Below, piece by piece: positions 1 to 9,581 of a DNA stretch of 64,000 bases. Made by a program: the position numbers and the translations under genes. Origin of the DNA: Trigonopsis variabilis (taxonomy: Eukaryota > Ascomycota > Trigonopsidomycetes > Trigonopsidales > Trigonopsidaceae); assembly GCA_003707065.3 (NCBI GenBank), contig PPXM03000007.1, positions 124,001 through 188,000 of the forward strand, given 5' to 3'. The notes below the pieces were generated by a model. The model saw nothing but the letters and a program-made list of their open reading frames with translations, searched no databases and was not told the origin of the DNA. The stretch's first letter is position 1; every line of letters begins with the position of its first letter.

Positions 1-34
1 CTGGTTGAATATTGTTTCTGTGACTGACTCTTAG

Positions 35-1627
35 ATTTATCTGGGAAATATTCCTCCCGAAACAACCGCCGAAGAGCTGTTGTCGCATGTCCACTCCGGG
101 ACAATCGATTCAGCTAAACTGTTACCAGAAAAAAGCTGTGCCTTTATCACGTTCTTGGAGCCTTCTAGTGCTGCCCATTTTCATTCAGACGCCATTCTAA
201 AGAAACTTACCATTAAAAATCAAGAAATAAAAGTCGGCTGGGGGAAGCCATCGGCCATAAATCCAACTGTCCTGATGGCTGTTCGCCAGAGTGCTGCATC
301 AAGAAATGTCTATTTGGGGAACCTGCCACCGGATATCCAGCCCGAAGAACTACAAGATGACGTCAAGGAGTTTGGCCAGATTGACATGATCAAGATGGTG
401 AGGGAAAAGAATATCGCATTTGTCCATTTCACTTCGATTGCATCTGCTATTAAAGCTGTCCAGCAACTTTCTAATGACCCAAAGTGGGCACAGCGAAGAG
501 TGTTTTACGGTAAGGATCGATGTGCTTATGTTTCCAAGACTCAACAACAAAATGCTGCTCAATATCTTGGTATTGCGCGTGGGTGTGAGCATCTTTTGGC
601 TAGTGCGGACCCTGAGTTTATTTCTGCCGCCCTAGCTCAACAGTCTATGGCTGCTGCTACAGTTGCATCAGTTTCTGGCGGGCCCCAGAATGTTGGCAAT
701 CGAACAGTTTATCTGGGGAGCATTCACACTGAGACCTCAATGGAAGAAATCTGCAATGCCGTTCGAGGAGGTCTCCTGCACAATATTCGGTACATTCCCG
801 AAAAACATATCTGCTTTGTCACTTTTATCGATCCGACTGCTGCGGCCCAGTTCTATGCGTTGACCTATCTACAGGGTATTCTCATTCACAACCGCAGGCT
901 CAAGGTGGGTTGGGGAAAGCATTCAGGACCCCTGCCTAGTGCAATTGCCATGGCTGTTGCTGCTGGAGCCAGCCGGAATGTGTATATCGGCAACCTTGGC
1001 GAGGAATGGACAGAAGAGAAACTAAGAGAAGACTTTTCTCGGTTTGGAGAGGTTGAGCAAGTAAACACTCTTCGCAAGAAATCGTGCGCCTTTGTCAACT
1101 TCACCAATATTGCGAATGCAATCAAGGCGATCGAAGGCATCAAACAGTTCGATGAATATAAACCGTTTAAGATCAATTTTGGGAAAGACCGGTGTGCGAA
1201 TCCCCCGAGACTGACGGCGTCATCGGCACAGATGACCAGTGCTTTTGCTGCGGGTCTCGGTGTTTCCTCTTCGGCCTCATCCTCGAACGAGTCTTCTCTA
1301 GGATCGGCAGAATCAACCGTCGAATCCACGGTTGCAACTACCGCCTCGTCTAGTGTTGTAGTGGAAAATGAGGACCTTGGACCGGATATGCTGTCCAACG
1401 AGCTGTTGCTTTCGGCAAACCCACATGCTTTGGGTAACTGGGCTCTGTCGCAGTACCTGCTCCAACACATGCAGCAACACCCTCCGATGGCGTCGTCAGA
1501 GCTCTATTCTGATAAGAGCATCATGGAGTATTTGCAATGTCAAAATATAACGACCTCGATGGCTATAGCGGCCGCGGCTACGGCCTCTTCATCGAATGCT
1601 ACCGGTGAATTGGGCTGTCTGATATAG
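35..1627 (+). CDS. Nrd1/Msa1-type RNA-binding protein with four RRMs, 5' end outside window
   Basis: The visible 530 codons begin at an acceptor (AG at 33-34, branch-like CTGAC at 24-28), so at least one upstream exon lies outside the window. Four RNA-recognition motifs follow, starting near bases 35, 310, 700 and 975, each opening with a YLGN/YIGN-type RNP2 strand. RRM1 and RRM3 both end in KVGWGK, and RRM2 and RRM4 both end in GKDRCA. The protein therefore looks like a duplicated RRM pair. A Ser/Thr/Ala-rich C-terminus with a Gln/His patch closes it. Architecture and length fit the fission-yeast Nrd1/Msa1 family, cytoplasmic mRNA-binding regulators of sexual differentiation. The family call is inferred from domain pattern and motifs. 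The downstream gene is convergent. Confidence 0.8.
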   Translation: MYLGNIPPETTAEELLSHVHSGTIDSAKLLPEKSCAFITFLEPSSAAHFHSDAILKKLTIKNQEIKVGWGKPSAINPTVLMAVRQSAASRNVYLGNLPPDIQPEELQDDVKEFGQIDMIKMVREKNIAFVHFTSIASAIKAVQQLSNDPKWAQRRVFYGKDRCAYVSKTQQQNAAQYLGIARGCEHLLASADPEFISAALAQQSMAAATVASVSGGPQNVGNRTVYLGSIHTETSMEEICNAVRGGLLHNIRYIPEKHICFVTFIDPTAAAQFYALTYLQGILIHNRRLKVGWGKHSGPLPSAIAMAVAAGASRNVYIGNLGEEWTEEKLREDFSRFGEVEQVNTLRKKSCAFVNFTNIANAIKAIEGIKQFDEYKPFKINFGKDRCANPPRLTASSAQMTSAFAAGLGVSSSASSSNESSLGSAESTVESTVATTASSSVVVENEDLGPDMLSNELLLSANPHALGNWALSQYLLQHMQQHPPMASSELYSDKSIMEYLQCQNITTSMAIAAAATASSSNATGELGCLI

Positions 1628-2266
1628 TGCCGCCCGTGCGCGGTATCGTGATGAATTTGGCTATGTCTGATGTGTTGAGAAAGGCCTACGGGGGAAACAA
1701 AAAATGGTGTTTTTTGGGAAAAGGTTCTGGGTTAGGGGAGCTGAAAAGACGGCAATGGAAGTGAAGGACAGTGCTATTTAACTTGTTTTACAAAAGAGTA
1801 TACATTGCGTAAAGCTATAGTTGGTTTCTATTACGTAGACATTCATGCTTGTGAGGAGCAGCGAAGCGACATCTTCAAGACCAATTGATTTCCGCCATCT
1901 AGGGGAAGCGACGCGAATATAAAACAGGCCACGAGAGCTTTCTTTCTGTATAGGATGTCCTATTTACGAGAAAGGGAGAAATTAGGATGATCAGTTAGGG
2001 CACTCAGGACCACATACAAGTAAAGTACTTGCTAGTAATTTGCGCGCCATATTTTGACAAACAATATACAGAATCAAGCTATATAGAGCAAGGGTATGAG
2101 TTAGTGTCGGGAGACATCGACATGGTTCCCCAATAGACAAGCCATTTCGCGGCCTGCCTGGAAGGATCGTCATGTTAGCCACGGGCTGGTCTAAATGGGT
2201 CACTGCATCAAGGGGGTGCAAAATGGCTCTAAGTGGAGGCGCAAAATATTGAGATATCGATGTTGG
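1628..2266. other. Convergent intergenic region
   Basis: These 639 bases lie between the stops of two convergent genes and presumably hold both 3' UTRs. I see no RNA gene or conserved frame in them. Confidence 0.5.
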
Positions 2267-3136
2267 TCATATATCGGTATTAGCTTTGTCATGAGCCGGT
2301 TTGGGGGGGCGTTCGAAAGAGAGTTCCCATTGATCCACTTCATAGAAGTCGTTTCTGAGTTTCTTGAGTTCCTGCTCTTTTTCCCAAGCTTTTCTCGAGC
2401 TCGCAGAGTCATGTTGTGCCCTTTGCATCTTTCGACGCCTAGGTTTAGCTTTGTGATCGCTCCAATCTGAGTTATCGTCATCAGAACTGGATTCGCTTTC
2501 ATCCTCACTATCCACCTTTCTCCTCCGCCTGGTCCTGGATGGAAGCTCATTTAGTGACTGCATTTCACTCAAGACTGGCCGCGCTGGTGCAGGTACTTCT
2601 TCTTCTGGTTCTTCTGGGGGAGTCACGTCCTCCTCTGAGAGATCTGAACTATCGTAGACGTAGAAATCATCGTGCGACTTGGCCTCTGGCAGGTCTGCCG
2701 AGGCTTCTCGTTCATGCTGTCCCTTGGCCGGGGACTTCAGGGAGGGGCTTCGATATCGGAGTCGCGACTCAACAGGAGGGATATAAGCAAAGCCAAATGG
2801 ATCACTTTTGGAGGCACTTCCATTGACTTTCGCGTGAACGTCGGCCGTGGTCGTCTCAGCTTTTCCACGAGCTCTCCCATTGACGCTCGTGGCTATCTTA
2901 GTCACAGTATCTTTATTGGTCTCTCCATCTGAACTGCCTTTCTGGTCAGAATCCTCCTCGATCTGCTCGATATTCATTTCCTGACGCGGTATAGGCTTCA
3001 CCGGTGAGACGCTCCATTCTGAAGACAATTTCTCATTGGCTTTCACTGGCGTCGAGTGCTTGGCCGCTTCAAACTCGTCAGAATTTCCAGCGTTCTCATA
3101 GCGGCTGCCTTTAGGCTTTCTGAACGGTCGCGGCAT
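2267..3136 (-). CDS. Sororin-like cohesin-protection factor (candidate)
   Basis: A single-exon gene of 289 codons. The first in-frame ATG is at 3136 (MPRPFRKPKG). The protein is mostly disordered, acidic and lysine-rich. Two conserved-looking elements stand out. One is DPFGFAYI with the FGF motif at residues 114-116. The other is a C-terminal block (about 252-275) containing LKKLRNDFYEVDQWELSFE. Vertebrate Sororin has an FGF motif used to compete with Wapl at Pds5, and ends in a domain reading ...FEAAEQFDLLVE, which aligns by eye with FYEVDQWELSFE here. Sororin-type proteins have also been reported in fission yeast. The identification rests on these two motifs and their order, not on overall similarity. 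PDS5, the expected partner, lies about 6 kb away. Confidence 0.6.
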   Translation of the reverse strand: MPRPFRKPKGSRYENAGNSDEFEAAKHSTPVKANEKLSSEWSVSPVKPIPRQEMNIEQIEEDSDQKGSSDGETNKDTVTKIATSVNGRARGKAETTTADVHAKVNGSASKSDPFGFAYIPPVESRLRYRSPSLKSPAKGQHEREASADLPEAKSHDDFYVYDSSDLSEEDVTPPEEPEEEVPAPARPVLSEMQSLNELPSRTRRRRKVDSEDESESSSDDDNSDWSDHKAKPRRRKMQRAQHDSASSRKAWEKEQELKKLRNDFYEVDQWELSFERPPKPAHDKANTDI

Positions 3137-4025
3137 GGGTTGGAGACAAGGTAGCAATGACCAGTCAGTTGGGATGTATCTTGATTGGAACCAATTGATA
3201 CTACAGCAAGCAGGTTATCTCACCTATACGAATATACGAAAAGCTGGGTCATCAGATGTGCCTACGATGTCAATAAGATATTACATATAGAACCTGACCA
3301 CGTTGCGAAGGGCAATCTAGGCGGATGCATTTTTTGTTCATTAACGCGCAAGTATTCAAATCACTATTGCATGTTCAAGTATGAAACCCGTCGAAATAAG
3401 ACGAATTCCTGTGACCCAATTATGTATTCAGAGACACGTGAAGTGGACGGGATTCGCAGACCGGTCTTCACTATAGTTTTCCCAAATGGGTGGGTAACAG
3501 TAATAATCATCACTACGCGCTCTTCCCAACATGGCTGGGAGATGACTCGACGGGGTGGTGTGGGGGTGGAAGCAGCGACGATTTGGGCTCTACACGTCTC
3601 ACAGGCCTCTGGCATCTATAGACACTGAGAGTAGCTTATTTGTCATTATAGCTGTGTCCCTCTTTAACTATTTACAGCCCATAAGTCCCTTACTATGCTA
3701 AGCATCCCTTAGTGGATCCCCGTTGGCATTCTCTCTTCAAGGGAGTATGTCTTTTGGATACCCCATTCACACTAATGAACCATAGCAGAACGTATTAAAA
3801 TACTTATTTGCGTCTCGCGTCTCGACTCTATCTGTATCCATCTTAGCCCATACCAAGTGTGACATTCTACGGTTGATAGATCGCGTGATTCAAAAGACAC
3901 TCCTTCTATGACTGTGCTGTTTGAATCCTCCAATCTGACAAGCTTGTTCCATTTGTAGCATTCACTCCACCTACTGATAGGTCCCGGAAAACTGGAGTAG
4001 TCGCTGTAGCTTTGTAACCTTGGCG
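3137..4025. other. Divergent promoter region
   Basis: This stretch separates the Sororin-like gene (minus) from the CBM48 gene (plus). It holds two ACGCGC hexamers (3344-3349, 3515-3520) and a CACGTG (3435-3440). A 147-codon frame at 3185-3628 has no ATG start and no recognisable content. Confidence 0.5.
3344..3520. promoter_or_regulatory. Two MCB-like ACGCGC boxes upstream of the Sororin-like gene
   Basis: ACGCGC occurs at 3344-3349 and 3515-3520, 208 and 379 bases upstream of the ATG. It differs by one base from the MluI cell-cycle box ACGCGT bound by MBF in yeasts. A functional role is inferred. Confidence 0.3.
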
Positions 4026-4813
4026 ATGGCCTTGTCTACTCATCTTGGCATCATGACATCGCGTCAATCGATTACCTTTTCTTATACGCCTCCGCAAGGA
4101 GCGAAAAACGTGGCGATTGCCGGCGAATTCAGCGACTGGCAGCCGGTGCCAATGTCGAAAAGCCCAGAATCGGCCACCTACTATAAAGGCTTTGATCTTG
4201 AGCCAGGACGGTACGAGTACAAGTATGTGGTCGACGACCAATGGATCCTAGACTCCACTCAAACCAACATATGTAAGTCTCGCTTTTTGAGCTTGACCTA
4301 ACCGCAGCTGACGATGGAACGGGAAATCAAAATCACTATGTCGTCGTGTCTGATGGAAGCCTCGATCTGCCAGACACTGGAGAGCCTGAGGGCGTCGATA
4401 GCGATCTAGTGGCCAACCGTTTAACCTCTTTTCCCAACCTGGTCGACACGCCTCCCAATTCCTCGCCGGGGATCGATCTACCCGAGCCACTGGACCCTGG
4501 AGACTTGGAGCCTCCAGGGACCCCGACCCAGGAAGGGCAGAAGCTGGTCCAACCAGAAACGATGGACGAATTCATCGTCGAAGAAGTCGATGAGGAGCTA
4601 AGTGAGCTTGGACCTGGCGCAGAAGACCAACAAATAACTCAGAAAGGCGGCCAGCCAGCGCCTACCCCGCAGGATCCAAACAAGGTCACTGGCGGTCTCC
4701 CAGAACACGCCCACTCCCAATCTATCCAACCGCTCCTTGATTGGTTCTACGCCTTCTTTTACCAGTCTCTCTGGCTCCGATTACGTCAATTATGGTCTCG
4801 TTTCTTTGGCTGA
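4026..4813 (+). CDS. CBM48 (AMPK-beta-type glycogen-binding) domain protein with C-terminal aromatic tail
   Basis: Exons 4026-4272 and 4308-4813, with a 35-nt intron (GTAAGT donor, CTAAC branch at 4298-4302). The product is 250 aa, or 241 aa if ATG 4053 is used. The N-terminal ~95 residues form a CBM48/early-set domain: NVAIAGEFSDWQPVPM, then a YEYKYVVDDQW strand and an N-x-x-DDGTGNQN-type loop, as in AMPK beta and fungal Mdg1/Crp1 proteins that bind glucans. The middle is acidic and Pro-rich. The last ~25 residues (LLDWFYAFFYQSLWLRLRQL and on) are strongly aromatic with spaced arginines, suggesting a membrane-associating tail. There is no catalytic domain. It could be a glycogen-tethering or glycogen-receptor-type protein; that function is inference. 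It converges with SFH1, 73 bp away. Confidence 0.75.
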
Positions 4814-4886
4814 GCAGCGCCGGATCTGCAGTCTAATGTCATCCTTGTTTCGTCCATAGGTCCACTCTACTATACATTATCGTACA

Positions 4887-6254
4887 CTATATCCGTATCC
4901 TCGCCAAAAGCTCTCGACGTAGCGGTAATCGGATAATCAAACTGGGTCGACTAAGCGCCGGGCTCTGCAGCCGGCGCCGACTCCTTCGTTCAGACACGAC
5001 AGATGTCGCTCGCGGCGCCGGCGTCGCGCTTTCGTCGTCGTCGCTATCTTCGCTCCCGTACCGTCGCACATCGGCCCGGTGGACCATGGCCCCAGGCAAG
5101 ACAGATGATAAGACAGGGGTGCGGAACGTCCGTACGGTTTCGTGGATGTCTGGCATCGCAGTGCCCCGCCGTCCAAACCGGCCTCGTCGCTTCCGCCGGC
5201 TGTCTCGTTCCCGTTCGCGATCAAGCCGTTCGAGGTCTCCTTCCGACAGCTCGTAGAGGGCAGGGGCGAATTCGTTGAGGAGATTGGAAGGTCGAATGAA
5301 ATCAGCAAGGGGAGGCAAAAGTTCGCGACGGATGTCATCGTCTCGGACAAGGGTGCCGTTGAAGGGGTACCCAGATAGAAAGAGGGTCTTTGTGAAGACC
5401 TGGGTCTGTTCCCGGATGGCATGGGCAATAGCAGTTTCAAACTCAGGGGCCAGGCTTAGTTCGTTGCACATGGTTCTGGCAAAGGCTTCGGGGTCATTAT
5501 AAGGGTTATTCATGTCCCACTCAAACTGGTCGACGAGGTTATGCACTCCGACCGTGATGTCCAGCTTGATGATGATCCGCAAATCGTCATCTCTCCATTC
5601 CCCAGGAGGAGCAGGCACCAGACTGTCGTCAGGAGCACTTGGGTCTATGAACCGATGGGGATGGAAATCATTCAATTGTTCGGAAATCGCCTTGGACACC
5701 AGCGACGCGCTGTGAATTGGCAGGCCGAAATCTTCACAAAGGGATTGAGCAAAAAGATCTACTGGCACGGTTCGATCTTGGATGTTCCATGTGAAGGCGT
5801 CGCGTATTTTTGTATTGTCGATATCCACGTCCAGCCGAATCGGTACAAGGACCTCATCGATCTCTGCAACCGCTTTGATTTGGCTTCGGCTCAGCCGTAG
5901 TTCAGGGCTTCTCCGCGACGCTCGCTTGCGCTCTCGAGGAAGCACAATTCGAGGAATATTTCCCGACCACCCATTTCCGTACCCCGAATACCCATCGCCA
6001 AACAAAGCGTCTGGTCGTCTAGGACGGAGAGCTTGTAACTGTGAAAAGAAATCTATCTCGGCTTTTCGTGCGCGAGCAAATTCAACTTGGGATAGAGACT
6101 GAGATTGCAGAGCAGCTCCTGCTACCAGATCTCTTGAAATAATCGTCTCAGCATTGAGTCGCTCCGTCGTAAAGACTTTGGTCGATGATCCATCCAGCGT
6201 CGTTCTAGACGGCCCCTCTATTATTTCCGCTTTTGAGCCTGGAGGAACGCTCAT
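4887..6254 (-). CDS. SFH1: SNF5-family chromatin remodelling subunit, Sfh1-like (RSC)
   Basis: Single exon, 455 aa, ATG at 6254. Two SNF5 repeats are visible: residues ~131-195, starting EIDEVLVPIRLDVDIDN, and ~225-290, starting DDLRIIIKLDITVGVHN with FEWDMNNP. They are followed by the family's FLSGYPFNGTLVRDDD stretch and the LPPLADFIRP/LYELSEGDLERLDRERERD segment. A basic tail (DSRRKRRGRFGRRG) and a disordered C-terminus follow. This is the core SNF5/INI1 subunit; the post-repeat region favours Sfh1 of RSC over Snf5 of SWI/SNF. The usual N-terminal SYxSRLR-type motif is not seen, so a short upstream exon may be missing. The role is nucleosome remodelling in the nucleus. Confidence 0.85.
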   Translation of the reverse strand: MSVPPGSKAEIIEGPSRTTLDGSSTKVFTTERLNAETIISRDLVAGAALQSQSLSQVEFARARKAEIDFFSQLQALRPRRPDALFGDGYSGYGNGWSGNIPRIVLPRERKRASRRSPELRLSRSQIKAVAEIDEVLVPIRLDVDIDNTKIRDAFTWNIQDRTVPVDLFAQSLCEDFGLPIHSASLVSKAISEQLNDFHPHRFIDPSAPDDSLVPAPPGEWRDDDLRIIIKLDITVGVHNLVDQFEWDMNNPYNDPEAFARTMCNELSLAPEFETAIAHAIREQTQVFTKTLFLSGYPFNGTLVRDDDIRRELLPPLADFIRPSNLLNEFAPALYELSEGDLERLDRERERDSRRKRRGRFGRRGTAMPDIHETVRTFRTPVLSSVLPGAMVHRADVRRYGSEDSDDDESATPAPRATSVVSERRSRRRLQSPALSRPSLIIRLPLRRELLARIRI

Positions 6255-7660
6255 CGAGGCAATGCCGGACAGATGACAAGGTGTCTAGAGAGTTGGGATG
6301 AAATATACGCATGTCTTGTCGCAGTGTAAATCTCAGTATCGCTTGGGACCATTACCTTTGAACCTCGCCCTTGGCCCTCTCATCGTCTTGTTGCTTATGG
6401 CTTGCGAGTCCTTTGTGCTCTTTTAATGCTGGACTATTTCTAGTTCTCTAATCTCTCATCCATCGTCTGCTTGCGCCTGTCCTTGTAACTCAATTGAACC
6501 GGTTCTATTTGCGGTTACTCCCTCATGAGGAGTCTTGTCTCTTAGCGACTAAGCTTGGCTTATCTTGCGAGAAATTTCAATTTTTCAATTCGATTTAGGT
6601 CTTAGTTTGTCGGATTGTTTACACTTTAGCCGTGTGGTGCCATCTTCACTGTGGTGGAAGCATGCACTTGCTTCACTGCGAGTGAAGTGAGTTGAACGAC
6701 TGTAATTTGACGCTCGATTCTGTCGAGGCTATTGGAATAGTGTTTACGGTTCTAAATCTACGATTTGGTTTCTATTCTGAGCACAGGCGCCGATTGTGTC
6801 GTCCTGTTCCCATTAGGCCTTAGTCGGTAATGGCTTTTCTGCATCGGATGGTTATAAGACCTCGACTTATATCCCTTAGTTGGCTTCTTTTATAAATATT
6901 CTCGGCTAAAGACCCGCAGCTTTTACTGTTTGGATAGGGCTGGTAGTCAAACTCAAGACTGCTCGTCTTGAATCGAAAGTTTTAGAAGCAAACTGATTCC
7001 TCAGCCAATCTAAAATCACCCTGTGCAGTCGAGAAGCGTTGGTTCTCTCAATGGGCTCATTCACAGCGGAAGTCGCCCCTTGTGGAAAGAAGCGAGTGCT
7101 CTGGCTCCATATCTAAACAATACCTTTAGGAGATATGCCTCTATACATTCTTTCTGTGTCAGAATATCCCTGGATACTCTGGCTGACAAGGTCCCATCAA
7201 ATTTGTGGTCGTCTCTCGACTTTCCTGCCTAACTCTACAGCTCTACTTCTCGTTGATACTGTGGCATCATATTTATCACCTATCAAGTTGCATTTTACTC
7301 TTGACAATGTTACCTCTTGGACTAATTCAATTAACTCTTTGATAACGAGGATTTTCTGCGTTTTCTGGGCTATTTCTTCCCTGCTCCCGTCTGATTCGTT
7401 ATATACAACAAAAAGTTGTCTCTCTATGCCTTTTCGATTTCGAACCACTCTTTATAGACTCTAATTAGGATCTTTGCTTGTTGTTGGTGTACCGTTGCTG
7501 GTGGGCCTCGGCAACGCAGCAACCTTCCGTCTTACAACCACAGCGCGCCGACCAAAAAATCTACCTCTTCCAGTCCCGGCTGTCAATACCTCTACCACTT
7601 ACATTTCTCATCAAACCCTGTTGGAGTAGTAGTTTGTGTTGCTGGTATTGCACTCCTTAA
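6255..7660. other. Divergent promoter region of SFH1 and RCO1
   Basis: 1.4 kb between two divergent chromatin genes, T-rich near 6400-6800. Short frames at 7023-7464 are unrelated to any family I know. I see no RNA gene. Confidence 0.5.
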
Positions 7661-9498
7661 ATGACCTCATGGACCGAACCTCGCCCGGGTCCACCTCCAT
7701 TATCCGTGTCGGGCGCTCCATTTGGATCTCTGCCGTCTCGAAGACGCAATAGAAATAAGCGCCACAGGAATGGCAAAAATAGTGAACCGTCGCGGACGCG
7801 AGAGCTTGCGAATCCAGGCCAAGAAGAGCACGGCTCGACTCCAGAAGGTGATGGAGAAGATGTGGATGTAGATGGAGTTATCGATGATAGCACGAGCGGC
7901 GATGAATTGATCCTTCCTAGTGTTGAAGGAGCAGGTTCCGTTGCTGAGCGGAAACGAAGAGAACAAGAAGAATTGGAGAAAAAGGTACGGAGAAAGTACC
8001 GCAAAAGTCTGCCTGACGTTGCGAAACCCAGTTCAATCCGGACGTTTGTAAATAAACCGCCTCCTCGGATCCGATTAAAGGTGTCACGCAAGTCTACACC
8101 TTCTTCCAAGCCCGCGACCGAGAAAAATGAAAATAAAGATGAATCAGGTCCATCGACTCCTACAAAATCGTCAGACACCTCAAATCATAATGCTCGATCT
8201 CTACGAGTCAAAGTTTCGTATGTTTCTGCCTGCTCGAGCGTGTGACTAACTTTAGACCGGAGAAGAAGAGGCGAAGGCGGACGTTTGGTCCTGAAGAAAC
8301 TATAGATGAAGATACGTCTACTAAACATAATGAGGATTTCTGCTCGGCATGTCATGGACTGGGCCGGTTTCTGTGCTGTGACGCGTGTCCGCGATCGTTC
8401 CATTTCACCTGTCTCGATCCACCGTTGGACGAAGACGAGCTTCCAGATAATGCGTGGTTTTGCAACGAGTGCCGATCTCGGCGGCATCCTCCTCCAAAAC
8501 CAGGACGAGGCCTGTTTGCCCAGTTAATGGATCAAATGCTTCGTCGCAATCCCAAGGTCTTTTCCTTGCCTCGAGCGCTACGGGAGCGATATGACGGAGT
8601 GGCAACGGGGCCCAATGGGGAGTATCAAAACATATATGAAAAGGAGGCTCGGACGACTCGAACTGGTTTTGTTGAGGAAGTTGATCCCCATCGTCTCCAT
8701 GGTAAGAAAGGTCAGCTCTTACTTTGCTACCGGTGCAAAGAGTCTGCCATCCACGACCAAGGAATCATCTCTTGCGACGTATGTCCGGCCTCATGGCATC
8801 TCGATTGCCTTGATCCGCCAATGACTTCGATTTCTTTTTTTCAGAAACGATGGGTTTGCCCTCTCCATGAGGTGGCTGCACCACCGAACAAACGGCGACG
8901 AGTACGAGGAAGTCATTACATGGACACCGCTTTACGCAGGGGCTTCTCTAATGACGGAAATATAGAGATTCGAGTAGAGTCTGACGAGGAAAATGAAGAA
9001 GGCTTGAAGTTACTAGGGTTGACTGATGAACTTGAAGACGAGACGTGGCGTCGCAAAACGGCGTTTAAAGACTACTACGTTGAAGGGGTCGTTTTCCGGC
9101 TGCCCGAGCGAGGAGTGAAGCTCGATTTCATCCAGCAAGTACGCCTCAAGAGACAAGAAGAAATGCTGCAGCAGCTCGAAGGGGTCAACCTGCGCTCTCT
9201 GGACTCGATAGCGGAGCTTCGACCAGAGGAAAGACAAGCCATACGCAACCTGGCCTATCTCCATGCCAAGGGAAGTCCAGAAAGTACGATGATTGAGAAC
9301 GTGGACGCTCTTGTCGAAGCGTTGATGCACGCCGAGACCGAAGACGGTCCTCGGCTGGAAGAAATTGAGGATCAAGTCAAGACTGAAGACGGGCGGATCT
9401 CGATAACGCAGCGGCAGCTTGATGAAGTCATGGCGGTGCAACGCCTTTTACGTTGTAAAGGGAAGGATGCCCTTCTTGAGTTTCTTCACAGTAAGTGA
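7661..9498 (+). CDS. RCO1: PHD-finger protein, Rco1-like subunit of an Rpd3S-type deacetylase complex
   Basis: Exons 7661-8217 and 8256-9498, joined by a 38-nt intron (GTATGT donor, CTAAC at 8246-8250), give 599 aa. The N-terminal 185 residues are basic and disordered. PHD1 (~212-262) has CSACHG...CCDACPRSFHFTCLDPPL...WFCNEC. PHD2 (~337-389) has LLCYRCKE...ISCDVCPASWHLDCLDPP...WVCPLH. The two fingers flank a conserved segment (FAQLMDQMLRRNPKVFSLPR) typical of Rco1 and of the fission-yeast Cph proteins. Rco1 reads H3 with Eaf3 and directs histone deacetylation over transcribed genes. It converges with PDS5, 83 bp away. Confidence 0.85.
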
Positions 9499-9581
9499 GG
9501 GTCTAGTGTGTTGGTTGTACAAGATGTGGCATTTGTGTATTAGAAAGCAACTTAATTCTCCTAGCAGATTCGTACAATTCC

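Noticed and set aside
886-1470. 194-codon minus-strand frame opposite the four-RRM gene
   Set aside because: The plus strand encodes conserved RRMs across the same bases; the antisense frame has no domain.
3185-3628. 147-codon plus-strand frame in the Sororin-CBM48 intergenic region
   Set aside because: It begins without an ATG, has no recognisable domain and lies in a divergent promoter.
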